Assembly (NCBI RefSeq): GCF_002382885.1
Contig: NZ_NWVL01000008.1
Location: 62,001 to 126,000, forward strand
Length of the DNA: 64,000 bases
Origin: Streptomyces sp. WZ.A104
Lineage (GTDB): Bacteria; Actinomycetota; Actinomycetes; Streptomycetales; Streptomycetaceae
Reading direction: 5' to 3'
Shown here: piece after piece, positions 44,386 to 53,383 of the stretch
Position numbering within the stretch: the first letter of the stretch is position 1
Layout: every line of letters begins with the position of its first letter
Notes under the pieces: model-generated
The model's input: the letters and a program-made list of their open reading frames with translations, nothing else
Told to the model about the DNA's origin: nothing
Databases searched by the model: none
Position numbers and translations under genes: made by a program

Positions 44386-44976
44386 ATGGACCAGAAGCCC
44401 GCCCGCGCGCGGATCGTCGACGCGGCCCACGACCTGATGCTCTCCATCGGCCTCGCCCGGACCACCACCAAGGAGATCGCCCGGGCGGCCGACTGCTCCG
44501 AGGCGGCGCTCTACAAGTACTTCAGCAGCAAGGAGGAGCTGTTCGTCACCGTCCTCGCGGAACGGCTGCCCAAGCTCGGAAACCTGCTGAGCGGCCTGGC
44601 CGCCGGAGAGGGCGGCATCGAGGACCACCTCACCGACATCGCCCGGCAGGCCGCCCTGTTCTACGAGCAGACCTTCCCGATGGCCGCCTCCCTGTACGCC
44701 GAACCCCAGCTCAAGCACCGCCACGAGCAGGGCATGCGCGACCTGGGGACCGGCCCCCACCGCCCGATCCAGCAGCTCGACGCCTACCTGCGCGCCGAAC
44801 AGGACGCGGGCCGGATCCGGGCGGACGCCGACACCTACGCCGCCGCCTCCCTGCTCCTCGGCGCCTGCGCCCAGCGGGCCTTCGCCTACTCCACGCTCCC
44901 CGGCGGCACGCCCCCGCAGCCCCTGGACGAGTTCGCCACCGCGATCGCCCGCACCCTGCTGGCCGGGATCAGCTAG
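44386..44976 (+). CDS. TetR-family regulator
   Basis: 196 residues. The DNA-binding domain reads RIVDAAHDLMLSIGLARTTT, then KEIARAADCSEAALYKYFSS. The C-terminal ligand domain (LYAEPQLKHRHEQGMRDLG) resembles the TetR_C class found beside oxidoreductases. The last codons overlap the convergent adenosine deaminase gene by eight bases. It probably represses the divergent NmrA-like gene. Confidence 0.9.
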   Translation: MDQKPARARIVDAAHDLMLSIGLARTTTKEIARAADCSEAALYKYFSSKEELFVTVLAERLPKLGNLLSGLAAGEGGIEDHLTDIARQAALFYEQTFPMAASLYAEPQLKHRHEQGMRDLGTGPHRPIQQLDAYLRAEQDAGRIRADADTYAAASLLLGACAQRAFAYSTLPGGTPPQPLDEFATAIARTLLAGIS

Positions 44977-45982
44977 CCAGCCAGTCGTCGATCCCCGACA
45001 GCAGCTTCTCCCGTACGTCGACGGGCGCCGCCGACCCCCGTACCGACTGGCGTGCCAGCTCGGCCAGCTCCTCGTCGGTGAAGTTGTGGTGACGGCGCAC
45101 CAGCTCGTACTGGGCGGCCAGCCGCGAACCGAACAGCAGCGGGTCGTCCGCCCCCAGCGCCAGCGGCACGCCCGCGTCGAACAGGGTGCGCAGAGGGACG
45201 TCGGCGGGCTTCTCGTAGACGCCGAGCGCCACATTGGACGACGGGCAGACCTCGCAGGTCACCCCCCGCTCGGCGAGCTTGCGCAGCAGCCGGGGGTCCT
45301 CGGCGGCCCGGACGCCGTGGCCGATGCGCGAGGCGTCCAGGTCGTCGAGGCAGTCGCGCACACTGGACGGCCCGGCCAGCTCGCCGCCGTGCGGAGCCGC
45401 CAGCAGGCCGCCGTCCCGCGCGATGGCGAAGGCCCGGTCGAAGTCGCGGGCCATCCCCCGCCGCTCGTCGTTGGAGAGCCCGAAGCCCACGACGCCCCGG
45501 TCGGCGTACCGCACGGCCAGCCGCGCCAGGGTCCGGGCGTCCAGCGGGTGCTTCATCCGGTTGGCGGCGATCACCACGCGCATGCCCAGGCCGGTGTCCC
45601 GGGAGGCGCTGTCCACGGCGTCGAGGATGATCTCGATGGCCGGGATCAGCCCACCGAGCAGCGGGGCGTACGAGGTGGGGTCGACCTGGATCTCCAGCCA
45701 GCCCGAGCCGTCCGCGACGTCCTCCTGGGCGCTCTCGCGGACCAGGCGGTGGATGTCCTCGGGGGACCGCAGGCAGGACCGGGCGATGTCGTAGAGCCGC
45801 TGGAAACGGAACCAGCCGCGCTCGTCGGTGGCCCGCAGCTTGGGCGGCTCGCCGCCGGTCAGGGCGTCCGGGAGGTGGACCCCGTACTTGTCGGCCAGTT
45901 CGAGCAGGGTGGTGGGCCGCATCGACCCGGTGAAGTGCAGGTGCAGGTGGGCCTTGGGCAACAGACGTACATCACGCTCCAT
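44969..45982 (-). CDS. add: Adenosine deaminase family protein
   Basis: 337 residues from ATG 45982. Zinc ligands HLHLHFTGS near the N-terminus, the substrate segment LAAPHGGELAGPSSV, RIGHGVRA and CPSSNVALGVY, and the late LALGADDPLLFG Asp pair are all of the adenosine-deaminase type. The classic HAGE motif reads HGGE here, a variant seen in aminodeoxyfutalosine-deaminase-like and other adenine-related deaminases, so the exact nucleoside is uncertain. Cytoplasmic purine salvage is likely. Confidence 0.85.
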   Translation of the reverse strand: MERDVRLLPKAHLHLHFTGSMRPTTLLELADKYGVHLPDALTGGEPPKLRATDERGWFRFQRLYDIARSCLRSPEDIHRLVRESAQEDVADGSGWLEIQVDPTSYAPLLGGLIPAIEIILDAVDSASRDTGLGMRVVIAANRMKHPLDARTLARLAVRYADRGVVGFGLSNDERRGMARDFDRAFAIARDGGLLAAPHGGELAGPSSVRDCLDDLDASRIGHGVRAAEDPRLLRKLAERGVTCEVCPSSNVALGVYEKPADVPLRTLFDAGVPLALGADDPLLFGSRLAAQYELVRRHHNFTDEELAELARQSVRGSAAPVDVREKLLSGIDDWLAS

Positions 45983-46052
45983 CGGAAGATCCTGCCGCAC
46001 GGCGGGCCGGAGCGGTAGCCGCTTTCCCGTTTGGGGTGCCGGTCGAACAAAA

Positions 46053-46093
46053 AGTGCCCCCGCCGCCGGGTGGATTCCGGCGGCGGGGGCACT
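46053..46093. terminator. Strong bidirectional hairpin between add and aspC
   Basis: AGTGCCCCCGCCGCCGG and CCGGCGGCGGGGGCACT form a perfect 17-bp stem with a seven-base loop; an AAAAA run lies on the left. It would end the aspC transcript (minus strand) in particular. Confidence 0.88.
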
Positions 46094-46114
46094 CCCGGTG
46101 GGCAGTGGGGCTTG

Positions 46115-47341
46115 TCAGGCCTTGGCCTCGCCCAGCAGCTTCTGGATCCGCGAGACGCCCTCGACGAGGTCGTCGTCGCCCAGGGCGTACGACAGGCGCA
46201 GATAGCCCGGGGTGCCGAAGGCCTCGCCCGGCACGACGGCGACCTCGGCCTCGTCCAGGATCAGGGCGGCCAGCTCGACCGAGTCGGCCGGGCGCCTGCC
46301 GCGGATCTCCTTGCCGAGCAGCCCCTTCACCGACGGGTAGGCGTAGAACGCGCCCTCGGGCTCCGGGCAGAGCACGCCGTCGATCTCGTTGAGCATCCGC
46401 ACGATCAGCTTGCGGCGGCGGTCGAAGGCGGTACGCATCTCGGCGACGGCGTCCAGCGGGCCCGAGACGGCGGCGAGCGCGGCGACCTGGGCGACGTTGG
46501 AGACGTTCGAGGTGGCGTGCGACTGGAGGTTGGTCGCGGCCTTCACCACGTCCTTCGGGCCGATGATCCAGCCCACCCGCCAGCCGGTCATCGCGTACGT
46601 CTTGGCGACACCGTTGACGACGATGCACTTGTCGCGCAGCTCCGGGACGAGCGCCGGGAGCGAGGTGAAGGTCGCGTCGCCGTAGACGAGGTGCTCGTAG
46701 ATCTCGTCGGTGAGAACCCACAGGCCGTGCTCGGCGGCCCAGCGGCCGATCGCCTCGCTGTCGGCCTCGCTGTAGACGGCACCGGTCGGGTTGGACGGCG
46801 AGACGAACAGGACGACCTTCGTCCGCTCCGTGCGCGCGGCCTCCAGCTGCTCGACGGAGACCCGGTAGCCGGTGGTCTCGTCGGCGACGACCTCGACCGG
46901 GACACCGCCCGCGAGCCGGATCGACTCGGGGTAGGTGGTCCAGTACGGGGCGGGGACGATGACCTCGTCGCCCGGGTCCAGGATCGCGGCGAAGGCCTCG
47001 TAGATGGCCTGCTTGCCGCCGTTGGTCACCAGGATCTGGCCGGCCTCGACCTCGTAGCCGGAGTCGCGCAGCGTCTTCGCCGCGATGGCGGCCTTGAGCT
47101 CGGGGAGCCCACCGGCCGGGGTGTAGCGGTGGTACTTCGGGGTGCGGCAGGCCTCGACCGCGGCGTCGACGATGTAGTCGGGGGTCGGGAAGTCGGGCTC
47201 GCCCGCCCCGAAGCCGATCACCGGCCGCCCGGCGGCCTTGAGGGCCTTGGCCTTGGCGTCGACGGCGAGGGTCGCGGACTCGGAGATCGCACCGATGCGG
47301 GCGGAGACCCGGCGCTCGGACGGGGAAGTTGCAGCGCTCAT
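46115..47341 (-). CDS. aspC: Aspartate aminotransferase (class I)
   Basis: 408 residues from ATG 47341. The family 1-beta fold shows [18 protein letters not shown], the substrate Asn in [11 protein letters not shown], the phosphate-site Tyr in [11 protein letters not shown], and the PLP lysine Lys247 in [17 protein letters not shown]. It interconverts aspartate and 2-oxoglutarate with oxaloacetate and glutamate. Transcribed alone; the stop is followed by the long hairpin. Confidence 0.94.
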   Translation of the reverse strand: MSAATSPSERRVSARIGAISESATLAVDAKAKALKAAGRPVIGFGAGEPDFPTPDYIVDAAVEACRTPKYHRYTPAGGLPELKAAIAAKTLRDSGYEVEAGQILVTNGGKQAIYEAFAAILDPGDEVIVPAPYWTTYPESIRLAGGVPVEVVADETTGYRVSVEQLEAARTERTKVVLFVSPSNPTGAVYSEADSEAIGRWAAEHGLWVLTDEIYEHLVYGDATFTSLPALVPELRDKCIVVNGVAKTYAMTGWRVGWIIGPKDVVKAATNLQSHATSNVSNVAQVAALAAVSGPLDAVAEMRTAFDRRRKLIVRMLNEIDGVLCPEPEGAFYAYPSVKGLLGKEIRGRRPADSVELAALILDEAEVAVVPGEAFGTPGYLRLSYALGDDDLVEGVSRIQKLLGEAKA

Positions 47342-47553
47342 GGGGCCATGCTCGCAGACCGGAAAAGCCCTTGGCGCACGCGTTTCAGGGACCGGACCGC
47401 ACTCGGACAGGAACCGGACAGGACCGGTCGGTAGTTGTCTGTTCGACGCAGCGGCCCCGAGCACGTACACTCACCTGTCGTTGGCCTTCACCAGCCGCAC
47501 CGTTCCTGCACCCGGTCACCGGGAAAGATGCGGTAGGTTGGTGGAAACCACAA

Positions 47554-47626
47554 AGGGTCGTAGCTCAATTGGTAGAGCACTGGTCTCCAAAACCAGCGGT
47601 TGGGGGTTCAAGTCCCTCCGGCCCTG
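47554..47626 (+). tRNA. tRNA-Trp (anticodon CCA)
   Basis: 73 bases. Acceptor AGGGTCG pairs with CGGCCCT (47619-47625; one T-G pair), discriminator G. Anticodon stem-loop CTGGTCTCCAAAACCAG reads CCA. T-arm GGGGGTTCAAGTCCCTC. It lies just before secE, a conserved actinobacterial arrangement. Confidence 0.97.
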
Positions 47627-47732
47627 CTACACACTCCTTCGCCAGGATGTGTGCGCATGTACGTACTTCATTGCACAGCCGTGCGGCTCCACCGGGCGCG
47701 GCACGGCCACGACCCGGAATCAGGTGAGTAGC

Positions 47733-48020
47733 GTGACGGACGCCGTGGGCTCCATCGACATGCCTGATGCCGATGATGAAGCTCCCGAGTCGAAGAAGAA
47801 GACTCGGAAGGGCGGCAAGCGCGGCAAGAAGGGCCCTCTGGGCCGTCTCGCGCTGTTCTACCGCCAGATCGTCGCCGAACTCCGTAAGGTTGTCTGGCCG
47901 ACCCGTAGCCAGCTGACGACGTACACCACCGTGGTGATCGTCTTCGTCGTCGTCATGATCGGTATCGTTACCGTTCTCGACATGGGATTCGCGCGGGTCG
48001 TCAAATACATCTTCGGCTGA
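47733..48020 (+). CDS. secE: Preprotein translocase subunit SecE
   Basis: 95 residues from GTG 47733 (AGGTGAG upstream). A charged Lys-rich N-terminus ([14 protein letters not shown]) precedes the SecE signature [20 protein letters not shown] and a single membrane helix ([17 protein letters not shown]). It clamps SecY in the Sec channel. Followed by nusG after 73 bases. Confidence 0.95.
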   Translation: MTDAVGSIDMPDADDEAPESKKKTRKGGKRGKKGPLGRLALFYRQIVAELRKVVWPTRSQLTTYTTVVIVFVVVMIGIVTVLDMGFARVVKYIFG

Positions 48021-48093
48021 TCCCGCGAAGGGCGTCCGACCGGCGCCCCTTTCGCACGTTCCACCCCTTTGTATCCAGGAAGAAGCAGCCATC

Positions 48094-48948
48094 GTGTCTG
48101 ACCCGAACCTGAACGACGCCGTCGAGCCCGAGGCTGGCTCCTCCGAGTCCGCCAAGGACGAGCTCGACGTCGTTGAGGCTGCTGACTCCGCGGACCAGGC
48201 CGAGACCGCCGAGGCCGCTGCCGAAGCAGCCGAGGAAGAGGCTGTCGAGGCGGTCGAGGTCGAGGCCGCCGAGGCGGTCGAGGTCGAGGACGAGAGCGCC
48301 GACGAGGAAGCCGCTGAGCCGGCCGCCCCCGTCGACCCCGTCGCCGCCCTGCGTGACGAGCTCCGCGGTCTCCCCGGCGAGTGGTACGTCATCCACACGT
48401 ACGCCGGTTACGAGAAGCGCGTGAAGGCCAACCTGGAGCAGCGCGCCGTCTCGCTCAACGTCGAGGACTTCATCTACCAGGCCGAAGTGCCCGAGGAAGA
48501 GATCGTCCAGATCAAGAACGGCGAGCGCAAGAACGTCCGGCAGAACAAGCTCCCCGGCTATGTCCTGGTGCGCATGGACCTGACGAACGAGTCCTGGGGC
48601 GTCGTGCGCAACACGCCCGGCGTCACCGGCTTCGTGGGCAACGCCTACGACCCGTACCCGCTGACCCTGGACGAGATCGTCAAGATGCTCGCCCCGGAGG
48701 CCGAGGAGAAGGCCGCCCGCGAGGCCGCCGAGGCCGAGGGCAAGCCCGCTCCGTCCCGCAAGGTCGAGGTCCAGGTGCTGGACTTCGAGGTGGGCGACTC
48801 GGTCACCGTCACCGACGGTCCGTTCGCGACGCTCCAGGCCACGATCAACGAGATCAACGCCGACTCGAAGAAGGTCAAGGGCCTCGTCGAGATCTTCGGC
48901 CGCGAGACCCCGGTCGAGCTCAGCTTCGACCAGATCCAGAAGAACTAG
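48094..48948 (+). CDS. nusG: Transcription antitermination factor NusG
   Basis: 284 residues from GTG 48094. The first 90 are a highly acidic Glu/Ala tail ([20 protein letters not shown]), long as in other Streptomyces NusG proteins. The NGN domain begins [20 protein letters not shown] and includes [19 protein letters not shown]; the KOW domain is [20 protein letters not shown]. NusG binds RNA polymerase and couples to ribosomes or Rho. A perfect hairpin with a T-run follows. Confidence 0.96.
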   Translation: MSDPNLNDAVEPEAGSSESAKDELDVVEAADSADQAETAEAAAEAAEEEAVEAVEVEAAEAVEVEDESADEEAAEPAAPVDPVAALRDELRGLPGEWYVIHTYAGYEKRVKANLEQRAVSLNVEDFIYQAEVPEEEIVQIKNGERKNVRQNKLPGYVLVRMDLTNESWGVVRNTPGVTGFVGNAYDPYPLTLDEIVKMLAPEAEEKAAREAAEAEGKPAPSRKVEVQVLDFEVGDSVTVTDGPFATLQATINEINADSKKVKGLVEIFGRETPVELSFDQIQKN

Positions 48949-48978
48949 CGGCTCCGCCGCTTTCTGGACACACGCCTA

Positions 48979-49027
48979 CCCAGCAGGTCAGAGGGGCTTC
49001 GCAGCCCCTCTGACCTGCTGGGTTTTT
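48979..49027 (+). terminator. nusG intrinsic terminator
   Basis: CCCAGCAGGTCAGAGGGGCT (48979-48998), loop TCGC, and its perfect complement ending CCTGCTGGG (49003-49022), followed by TTTTT. A textbook terminator, rare in this GC-rich genome. Confidence 0.95.
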
Positions 49028-49053
49028 GGTCGCACAGCTATACCCGTTATCGT
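49026..49053 (+). promoter_or_regulatory. Candidate rplKA promoter
   Basis: TTGGTC (49026-49031), 16 bases, TATCGT (49048-49053), immediately after the nusG terminator. A start near 49060 leaves a 65-base leader before rplK. Confidence 0.4.
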
Positions 49054-49124
49054 TGTGCGGTATGCCTCCATCCGGATGACCGGAATTGGCGGCGAAACAC
49101 TCTCACTAGGACCCGGAGAGAGCA

Positions 49125-49559
49125 ATGCCTCCCAAGAAGAAGAAGGTCACGGGGCTTATCAAGCTCCAGATCAACGCCGGTGCGGCGAACCCGGCCCCGC
49201 CGGTCGGCCCCGCGCTCGGTCAGCACGGCGTCAACATCATGGAGTTCTGCAAGGCCTACAACGCCGCGACCGAGTCGCAGCGTGGCATGGTCGTGCCGGT
49301 GGAGATCACGGTCTACGAGGACCGTTCCTTCACCTTCGTCACGAAGACTCCGCCGGCCGCCAAGCTGATCCTCAAGGCCGCGGGTGTGGACAAGGGCTCC
49401 GGCGAGCCGCACAAGACCAAGGTCGCCAAGCTGACGGCCGCCCAGGTCCGCGAGATCGCCACGACGAAGCTCCCCGACCTGAACGCCAATGACCTCGACG
49501 CCGCGTCGAAGATCATTGCCGGCACCGCCCGTTCCATGGGCATCACGGTCGAAGGCTGA
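49125..49559 (+). CDS. rplK: Ribosomal protein L11 (uL11)
   Basis: 144 residues: [20 protein letters not shown], then [20 protein letters not shown] with the thiostrepton-region prolines. L11 binds 23S rRNA in the GTPase centre and is needed for RelA activation and the action of thiostrepton. The start is preceded by GGAGAG (49116-49121). Followed by rplA after a hairpin-bearing spacer. Confidence 0.97.
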
Positions 49560-49578
49560 TTCAGCCCCGTAGCCCTCA

Positions 49579-49608
49579 GTGGTAGGACCAAGCGCTGGTC
49601 CGCACCAC
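49579..49608 (+). other. Hairpin in the rplK-rplA spacer
   Basis: GTGGT, one bulge, GGACCA, loop AGCGC, TGGTCC, two-base bulge, ACCAC: an 11-bp stem with internal bulges. It lies 80-30 bases before the rplA start. Ribosomal protein L1 binds its own mRNA in many bacteria, so this may be the L1 autoregulatory site. Inference. Confidence 0.5.
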
Positions 49609-49639
49609 GACTCCACACTCTGAAACCACAGGAGTAGAA

Positions 49640-50362
49640 GTGAAGCGCAGCAAGAACCTCCGCGCTGCGGACGCCAAGATCGACCGGGAGCGCAACTACG
49701 CCCCGCTTGAGGCCGTCCGTATCGCCAAGGACACCGCCTCCACGAAGTTCGACGGCACCGTCGAGGTCGCCTTCTGCCTGGGTGTAGACCCGCGCAAGGC
49801 CGACCAGATGGTCCGCGGCACCGTGAACCTCCCGCACGGCACCGGCAAGACCGCCCGGGTCCTGGTCTTCGCGACCGGTGACCGTGCTGCGGCCGCGGAA
49901 GCCGCCGGAGCCGACATCGTCGGCGCCGACGAGCTCATCGACGAGGTGGCGAAGGGCCGTCTGGACTTCGACGCCGTCGTCGCCACCCCGGACCTCATGG
50001 GCAAGGTCGGCCGCCTGGGCCGCGTGCTCGGTCCGCGTGGTCTGATGCCGAACCCGAAGACCGGCACCGTCACCCCCGACGTCGTGAAGGCTGTCAACGA
50101 CATCAAGGGCGGCAAGATCGAGTTCCGCGTCGACAAGCACTCGAACCTGCACTTCATCATCGGCAAGGTCTCCTTCGACGAGACCAAGCTGGTGGAGAAC
50201 TACGCAGCGGCGCTGGAGGAGATCCTCCGTCTGAAGCCGTCCGCCGCCAAGGGCCGCTACATCAAGAAGGCCACGCTGGCCACCACGATGGGCCCCGGCA
50301 TCCCGCTGGACGCCAACCGCACCCGCAACCTCCTCGTCGAGGAGGACCCGGCCGCCGTCTGA
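49640..50362 (+). CDS. rplA: Ribosomal protein L1 (uL1)
   Basis: 240 residues from GTG 49640, after AGGAG. L1 motifs [20 protein letters not shown], then [20 protein letters not shown] and [21 protein letters not shown]1 forms the L1 stalk of the 50S subunit and represses its own operon in other bacteria. A strong terminator hairpin follows the stop. Confidence 0.97.
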   Translation: MKRSKNLRAADAKIDRERNYAPLEAVRIAKDTASTKFDGTVEVAFCLGVDPRKADQMVRGTVNLPHGTGKTARVLVFATGDRAAAAEAAGADIVGADELIDEVAKGRLDFDAVVATPDLMGKVGRLGRVLGPRGLMPNPKTGTVTPDVVKAVNDIKGGKIEFRVDKHSNLHFIIGKVSFDETKLVENYAAALEEILRLKPSAAKGRYIKKATLATTMGPGIPLDANRTRNLLVEEDPAAV

Positions 50363-50410
50363 GCCACCGCGCTCACCGGGTAAGCCGCGTCACACGCGTG
50401 CACCATGTGT

Positions 50411-50444
50411 ACGGGCCCCGCAACCTTTCGAGGTTCGGGGCCCG
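50411..50444 (+). terminator. rplA terminator
   Basis: ACGGGCCCCG, bulge C, AACCT, loop TTCG, AGGTT, CGGGGCCCGT: 15 base pairs with a stable TTCG loop. Confidence 0.9.
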
Positions 50445-50535
50445 TCCTCGTATCCGTAAGGACCTATGCCTGTCAGTGCCCTGTGCGACTGTTGTGCGGG
50501 GGACGAACAGACGATACGAGGGGTGGACCGATTCC

Positions 50536-51453
50536 ATGAGGACGAGCACGGCACGACGCATGGGTACGGCGCTGGCCGCAGCCGCGGCGCTGACGTCGAT
50601 AGCGGCCTGCAGTGGCTCCGACGGCTCGGGGGGCTCCAGCGGCTCCGCCAAGGACAAGGCGGGCGCCGTCGCCAAGGCGAGCCCGGTCGCCGCGCTGAAG
50701 CAGGTGCAGAAGAAGACGGGCGGCGCCCAGTCGGCCAAGGTCGACGGCACCATGGACATGGGCGACACCATGTCGATGAAGCAGTCCGGGACCATCGGCT
50801 GGGCCGACGGCCTCTCCGGCGAGATGACCATCACCTACACCGGCGGCACCATGGGCGACGCCCTGAAGCAGGCCGGCGGCGACGGACCGGTCCGGGCGCG
50901 CTATTTCAAGGACGAGTACTACGCCAACATGGGCGACGCCTTCGCGGCCAAGGCCGGGGGCAAGCACTGGGTCCGGTACTCCTACAAGGACCTGGCCGCC
51001 CTGGGCGGGGCCGCCGGCGACGTCATGCAGGACCAGATCCAGAACAGCACGCCCGAGCAGGGCGTGAAGGCGCTCCTGGCCTCCGGTGACGTGAAGAAGG
51101 TCGGCCAGGAGGACGTCCGCGGCGTCTCCACGACGCACTACTCCGGCACGGTCGACGTCGCCGAGCTGACCGCGAAGAACAGCAACCTGGACGCCGAGCA
51201 GCTGGCCGACTTCAAGGAGCAGCTGGCGCTGGCCGGGGTCACCACCCAGACCGTCGACATCTGGGTCGACAAGGACGACCTGCTGGTGAAGAAGACCGAG
51301 CGTGGCGAGATGAAGACCGGCGCGTTCAATTCGACGCTCTTCTACAGCGACTACGGCACGGACGTACCCCAGGAGAAGCCGTCGGCCTCGGACACGGTGG
51401 ACTTCACAGAGATGCTGAAGCAGCCGGGCGGCGCCGGCGTCGGTGCCTCCTGA
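50536..51453 (+). CDS. LppX/LprG-like or LolA-like lipoprotein
   Basis: 305 residues from ATG 50536. A lipoprotein signal ends SIAAC with the lipidated Cys25, followed by a Ser/Gly linker. The mature part ([20 protein letters not shown], then [20 protein letters not shown], then [20 protein letters not shown]) resembles DUF1396/LolA-like actinobacterial lipoproteins that carry lipids or ligands at the outer face of the membrane. In Streptomyces a gene of this kind stands between rplA and rplJ. Its function is not established. Confidence 0.8.
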   Translation: MRTSTARRMGTALAAAAALTSIAACSGSDGSGGSSGSAKDKAGAVAKASPVAALKQVQKKTGGAQSAKVDGTMDMGDTMSMKQSGTIGWADGLSGEMTITYTGGTMGDALKQAGGDGPVRARYFKDEYYANMGDAFAAKAGGKHWVRYSYKDLAALGGAAGDVMQDQIQNSTPEQGVKALLASGDVKKVGQEDVRGVSTTHYSGTVDVAELTAKNSNLDAEQLADFKEQLALAGVTTQTVDIWVDKDDLLVKKTERGEMKTGAFNSTLFYSDYGTDVPQEKPSASDTVDFTEMLKQPGGAGVGAS

Positions 51454-51495
51454 ACCTTCCCGAAGACCTCCCGTAAGGGACGAGCGGGGACGGAT

Positions 51496-51739
51496 TTGCC
51501 CGTCCCGCATCCGGTCGCGTACTCTCATCAGGAAGCCAAAGACCGCTGGTCGTCGCTGTGCTCTCGCAAGGGGGACGGCGACCGAAGGTTCCGATTGGAT
51601 CGGACGACCCGCGCAGGTGACTGTGGAACGCTCCCGGACTCTGTTCGGTCGAGCCGCGCCCTGGCACTTGTGCTGGGGCGTTTCGTCTGTCCCGGCCCCT
51701 TCTGAGCGGTCCTCATCACCCGGAAGGAGGCCGACGCTC
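51496..51739 (+). promoter_or_regulatory. rplJL promoter and long mRNA leader
   Basis: TTGCCC (51496-51501), 18 bases, TACTCT (51520-51525). A start near 51532 leaves a leader of about 200 bases before rplJ. The leader has self-complementary parts (CCGCTGG, CGACC runs, TTCCGATTGGATCGG) and is probably the L10 autoregulatory leader known from rplJL operons. I cannot verify the structure against a covariance model here. Confidence 0.55.
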
Positions 51740-52297
51740 ATGGCAAGGCCCGACAAGGCTGCCGCGGTAGCCGAGCTGACGGACCAGTTCCGCAGCTCGA
51801 ACGCCGCTGTGCTGACCGAGTACCGGGGTCTCACCGTGGCACAGCTCAAGGAGCTGCGCCGTTCGCTCGGTGAGAACGCCCAGTACGCCGTGGTGAAGAA
51901 CACGCTGACCAAGATTGCGGCCAACGAGGCCGGGATCGACACGCTGGACGACCTGTTCTCGGGTCCGACGGCGGTTGCCTTCGTCACCGGTGACCCGGTG
52001 GAGTCGGCGAAGGGTCTTCGTGACTTCGCCAAGGACAACCCGAACCTCATCATCAAGGGCGGTGTCCTTGACGGTAAGGCGCTGTCCGCCGATGAGATCA
52101 AGAAGCTCGCGGACCTTGAGTCCCGCGAGGTTCTGCTCTCCAAGCTGGCAGGTGCCATGAAGGGCAAGCAGTCTCAGGCTGCCGCGCTCTTCCAGGCTCT
52201 CCCGTCGAAGTTCGTCCGCACCGCGGAAGCGCTTCGTGCCAAGAAGGAAGAGCAGGGCGGTGCCGGTACGCCGGCTCCCGCCGAGGCCGCCGAGTAA
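51740..52297 (+). CDS. rplJ: Ribosomal protein L10 (uL10)
   Basis: 185 residues from ATG 51740, after GGAAGGAGG. Motifs [20 protein letters not shown], then [18 protein letters not shown] and [21 protein letters not shown]10 anchors L7/L12 dimers to the ribosome and represses its own translation by binding the leader. Short Ala/Pro-rich C-terminus. Confidence 0.97.
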   Translation: MARPDKAAAVAELTDQFRSSNAAVLTEYRGLTVAQLKELRRSLGENAQYAVVKNTLTKIAANEAGIDTLDDLFSGPTAVAFVTGDPVESAKGLRDFAKDNPNLIIKGGVLDGKALSADEIKKLADLESREVLLSKLAGAMKGKQSQAAALFQALPSKFVRTAEALRAKKEEQGGAGTPAPAEAAE

Positions 52298-52381
52298 TCA
52301 CGCTCAGCGGTCCAGCGGGCTCCACGTACGCCCGCCGACATATACATCCGGCACCTGCCGAATAGTGGAAGGACGCCTATC

Positions 52382-52765
52382 ATGGCGAAGCTGTCCCAGG
52401 ACGACCTGCTCGCGCAGTTCGAAGAGATGACCCTCATCGAGCTCTCCGAGTTCGTGAAGGCCTTCGAGGAGAAGTTCGACGTCACCGCCGCCGCCCCGGC
52501 CGCCGCCGTCATCGCGGGCCCGGGTGCCCCGGCCGCCGAGGCCGCTGCCGAGCAGGACGAGTTCGACGTCATCCTCACCGGCGCCGGCGAGAAGAAGATC
52601 CAGGTCATCAAGGTCGTGCGTGAGCTGACCTCGCTGGGTCTGAAGGAGGCCAAGGACCTCGTCGACGGCACCCCGAAGCCGGTCCTCGAGAAGGTCGCCA
52701 AGGAGGCCGCCGAGAAGGCTGCCGAGTCCCTCAAGGCCGCCGGCGCCTCCGTCGAGGTCAAGTAA
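52382..52765 (+). CDS. rplL: Ribosomal protein L7/L12 (bL12)
   Basis: 127 residues from ATG 52382. The N-terminal dimerisation helices ([20 protein letters not shown]), a flexible Ala/Gly/Pro hinge and the C-terminal factor-binding domain ([20 protein letters not shown], then [17 protein letters not shown]) are all standard. It recruits translation GTPases such as EF-G, encoded at the right end of the window. Confidence 0.97.
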   Translation: MAKLSQDDLLAQFEEMTLIELSEFVKAFEEKFDVTAAAPAAAVIAGPGAPAAEAAAEQDEFDVILTGAGEKKIQVIKVVRELTSLGLKEAKDLVDGTPKPVLEKVAKEAAEKAAESLKAAGASVEVK

Positions 52766-53383
52766 CACCCCGGGAGTCCACGGACTCCCCGGTCGCGTCA
52801 CGCGGCCGAAGCCAAGGGCGATCACCCATCCGGGTGGTCGCCCTTCGGCGTACCCGTGGCGGCCGCCTTGCTCTTCCGCCGACGGCGAGTAGGGTGATCT
52901 TCGCCGTACGCCTCTCGCGGGCCCCTCAGGGGCGTTCCGAGGGCTTTCCGGCGGTGGCCGGGTGAAGGCCCCTGGAGGTCCGTACGGACCGGTGGGCCTT
53001 GACGAACCGGACGCGGCGCGCAATTCTCAGGACGCGTCATCACTTCGATCCGTATCCGAGGCATGGATCGAGAGTGAAGAGGGCAGTAAGGAAGTGCGCA
53101 CCCCGCGCGAGGGCTAGCCATAGGTGTTGAGAACAGCTGTTGAGAGCAACGTGGGTCTCTGAGAACCCCGACTGGACATCAGTGTGCCGCTTGGCTACAC
53201 TGACCCTTTGCGCTGCCTGTTAGCTGCCTCCTGCCCGTCACCAGAGGCATGCCCACGCTGAAGCACCGATGACCGACCCCCTCCGACCTGGTCGTTTGCG
53301 ACCGATTCGGAACGGTCTGTCTATGTGTCCAGAGTGGGACCGGTACGCGCGTAGTGAGTCCGAGCCCTCGGAAGGACCCCCTC
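52766..53383 (+). other. rplL-rpoB intergenic region
   Basis: 618 bases without a gene. AAGGGCGATCACCC (52814-52827), loop ATCC and GGGTGGTCGCCCTT (52832-52845) form a 14-bp hairpin (one T-G pair) that can end or attenuate the rplJL transcript. A direct repeat GTTGAGA lies at about 53126 and 53140. CTGGAC (53172-53177), 18 bases and TACACT (53196-53201) is a candidate rpoB promoter with a start near 53208. The following leader has the sequence CTTTGCGCTGCCTGTTAGCT, which I remember as similar in other actinobacterial rpoB leaders but could not check. Confidence 0.6.

Noticed and set aside
47435..47471. TTGTCT and TACACT as a tRNA-Trp promoter
   Set aside because: The spacer is 25 bases, too long for a normal promoter.
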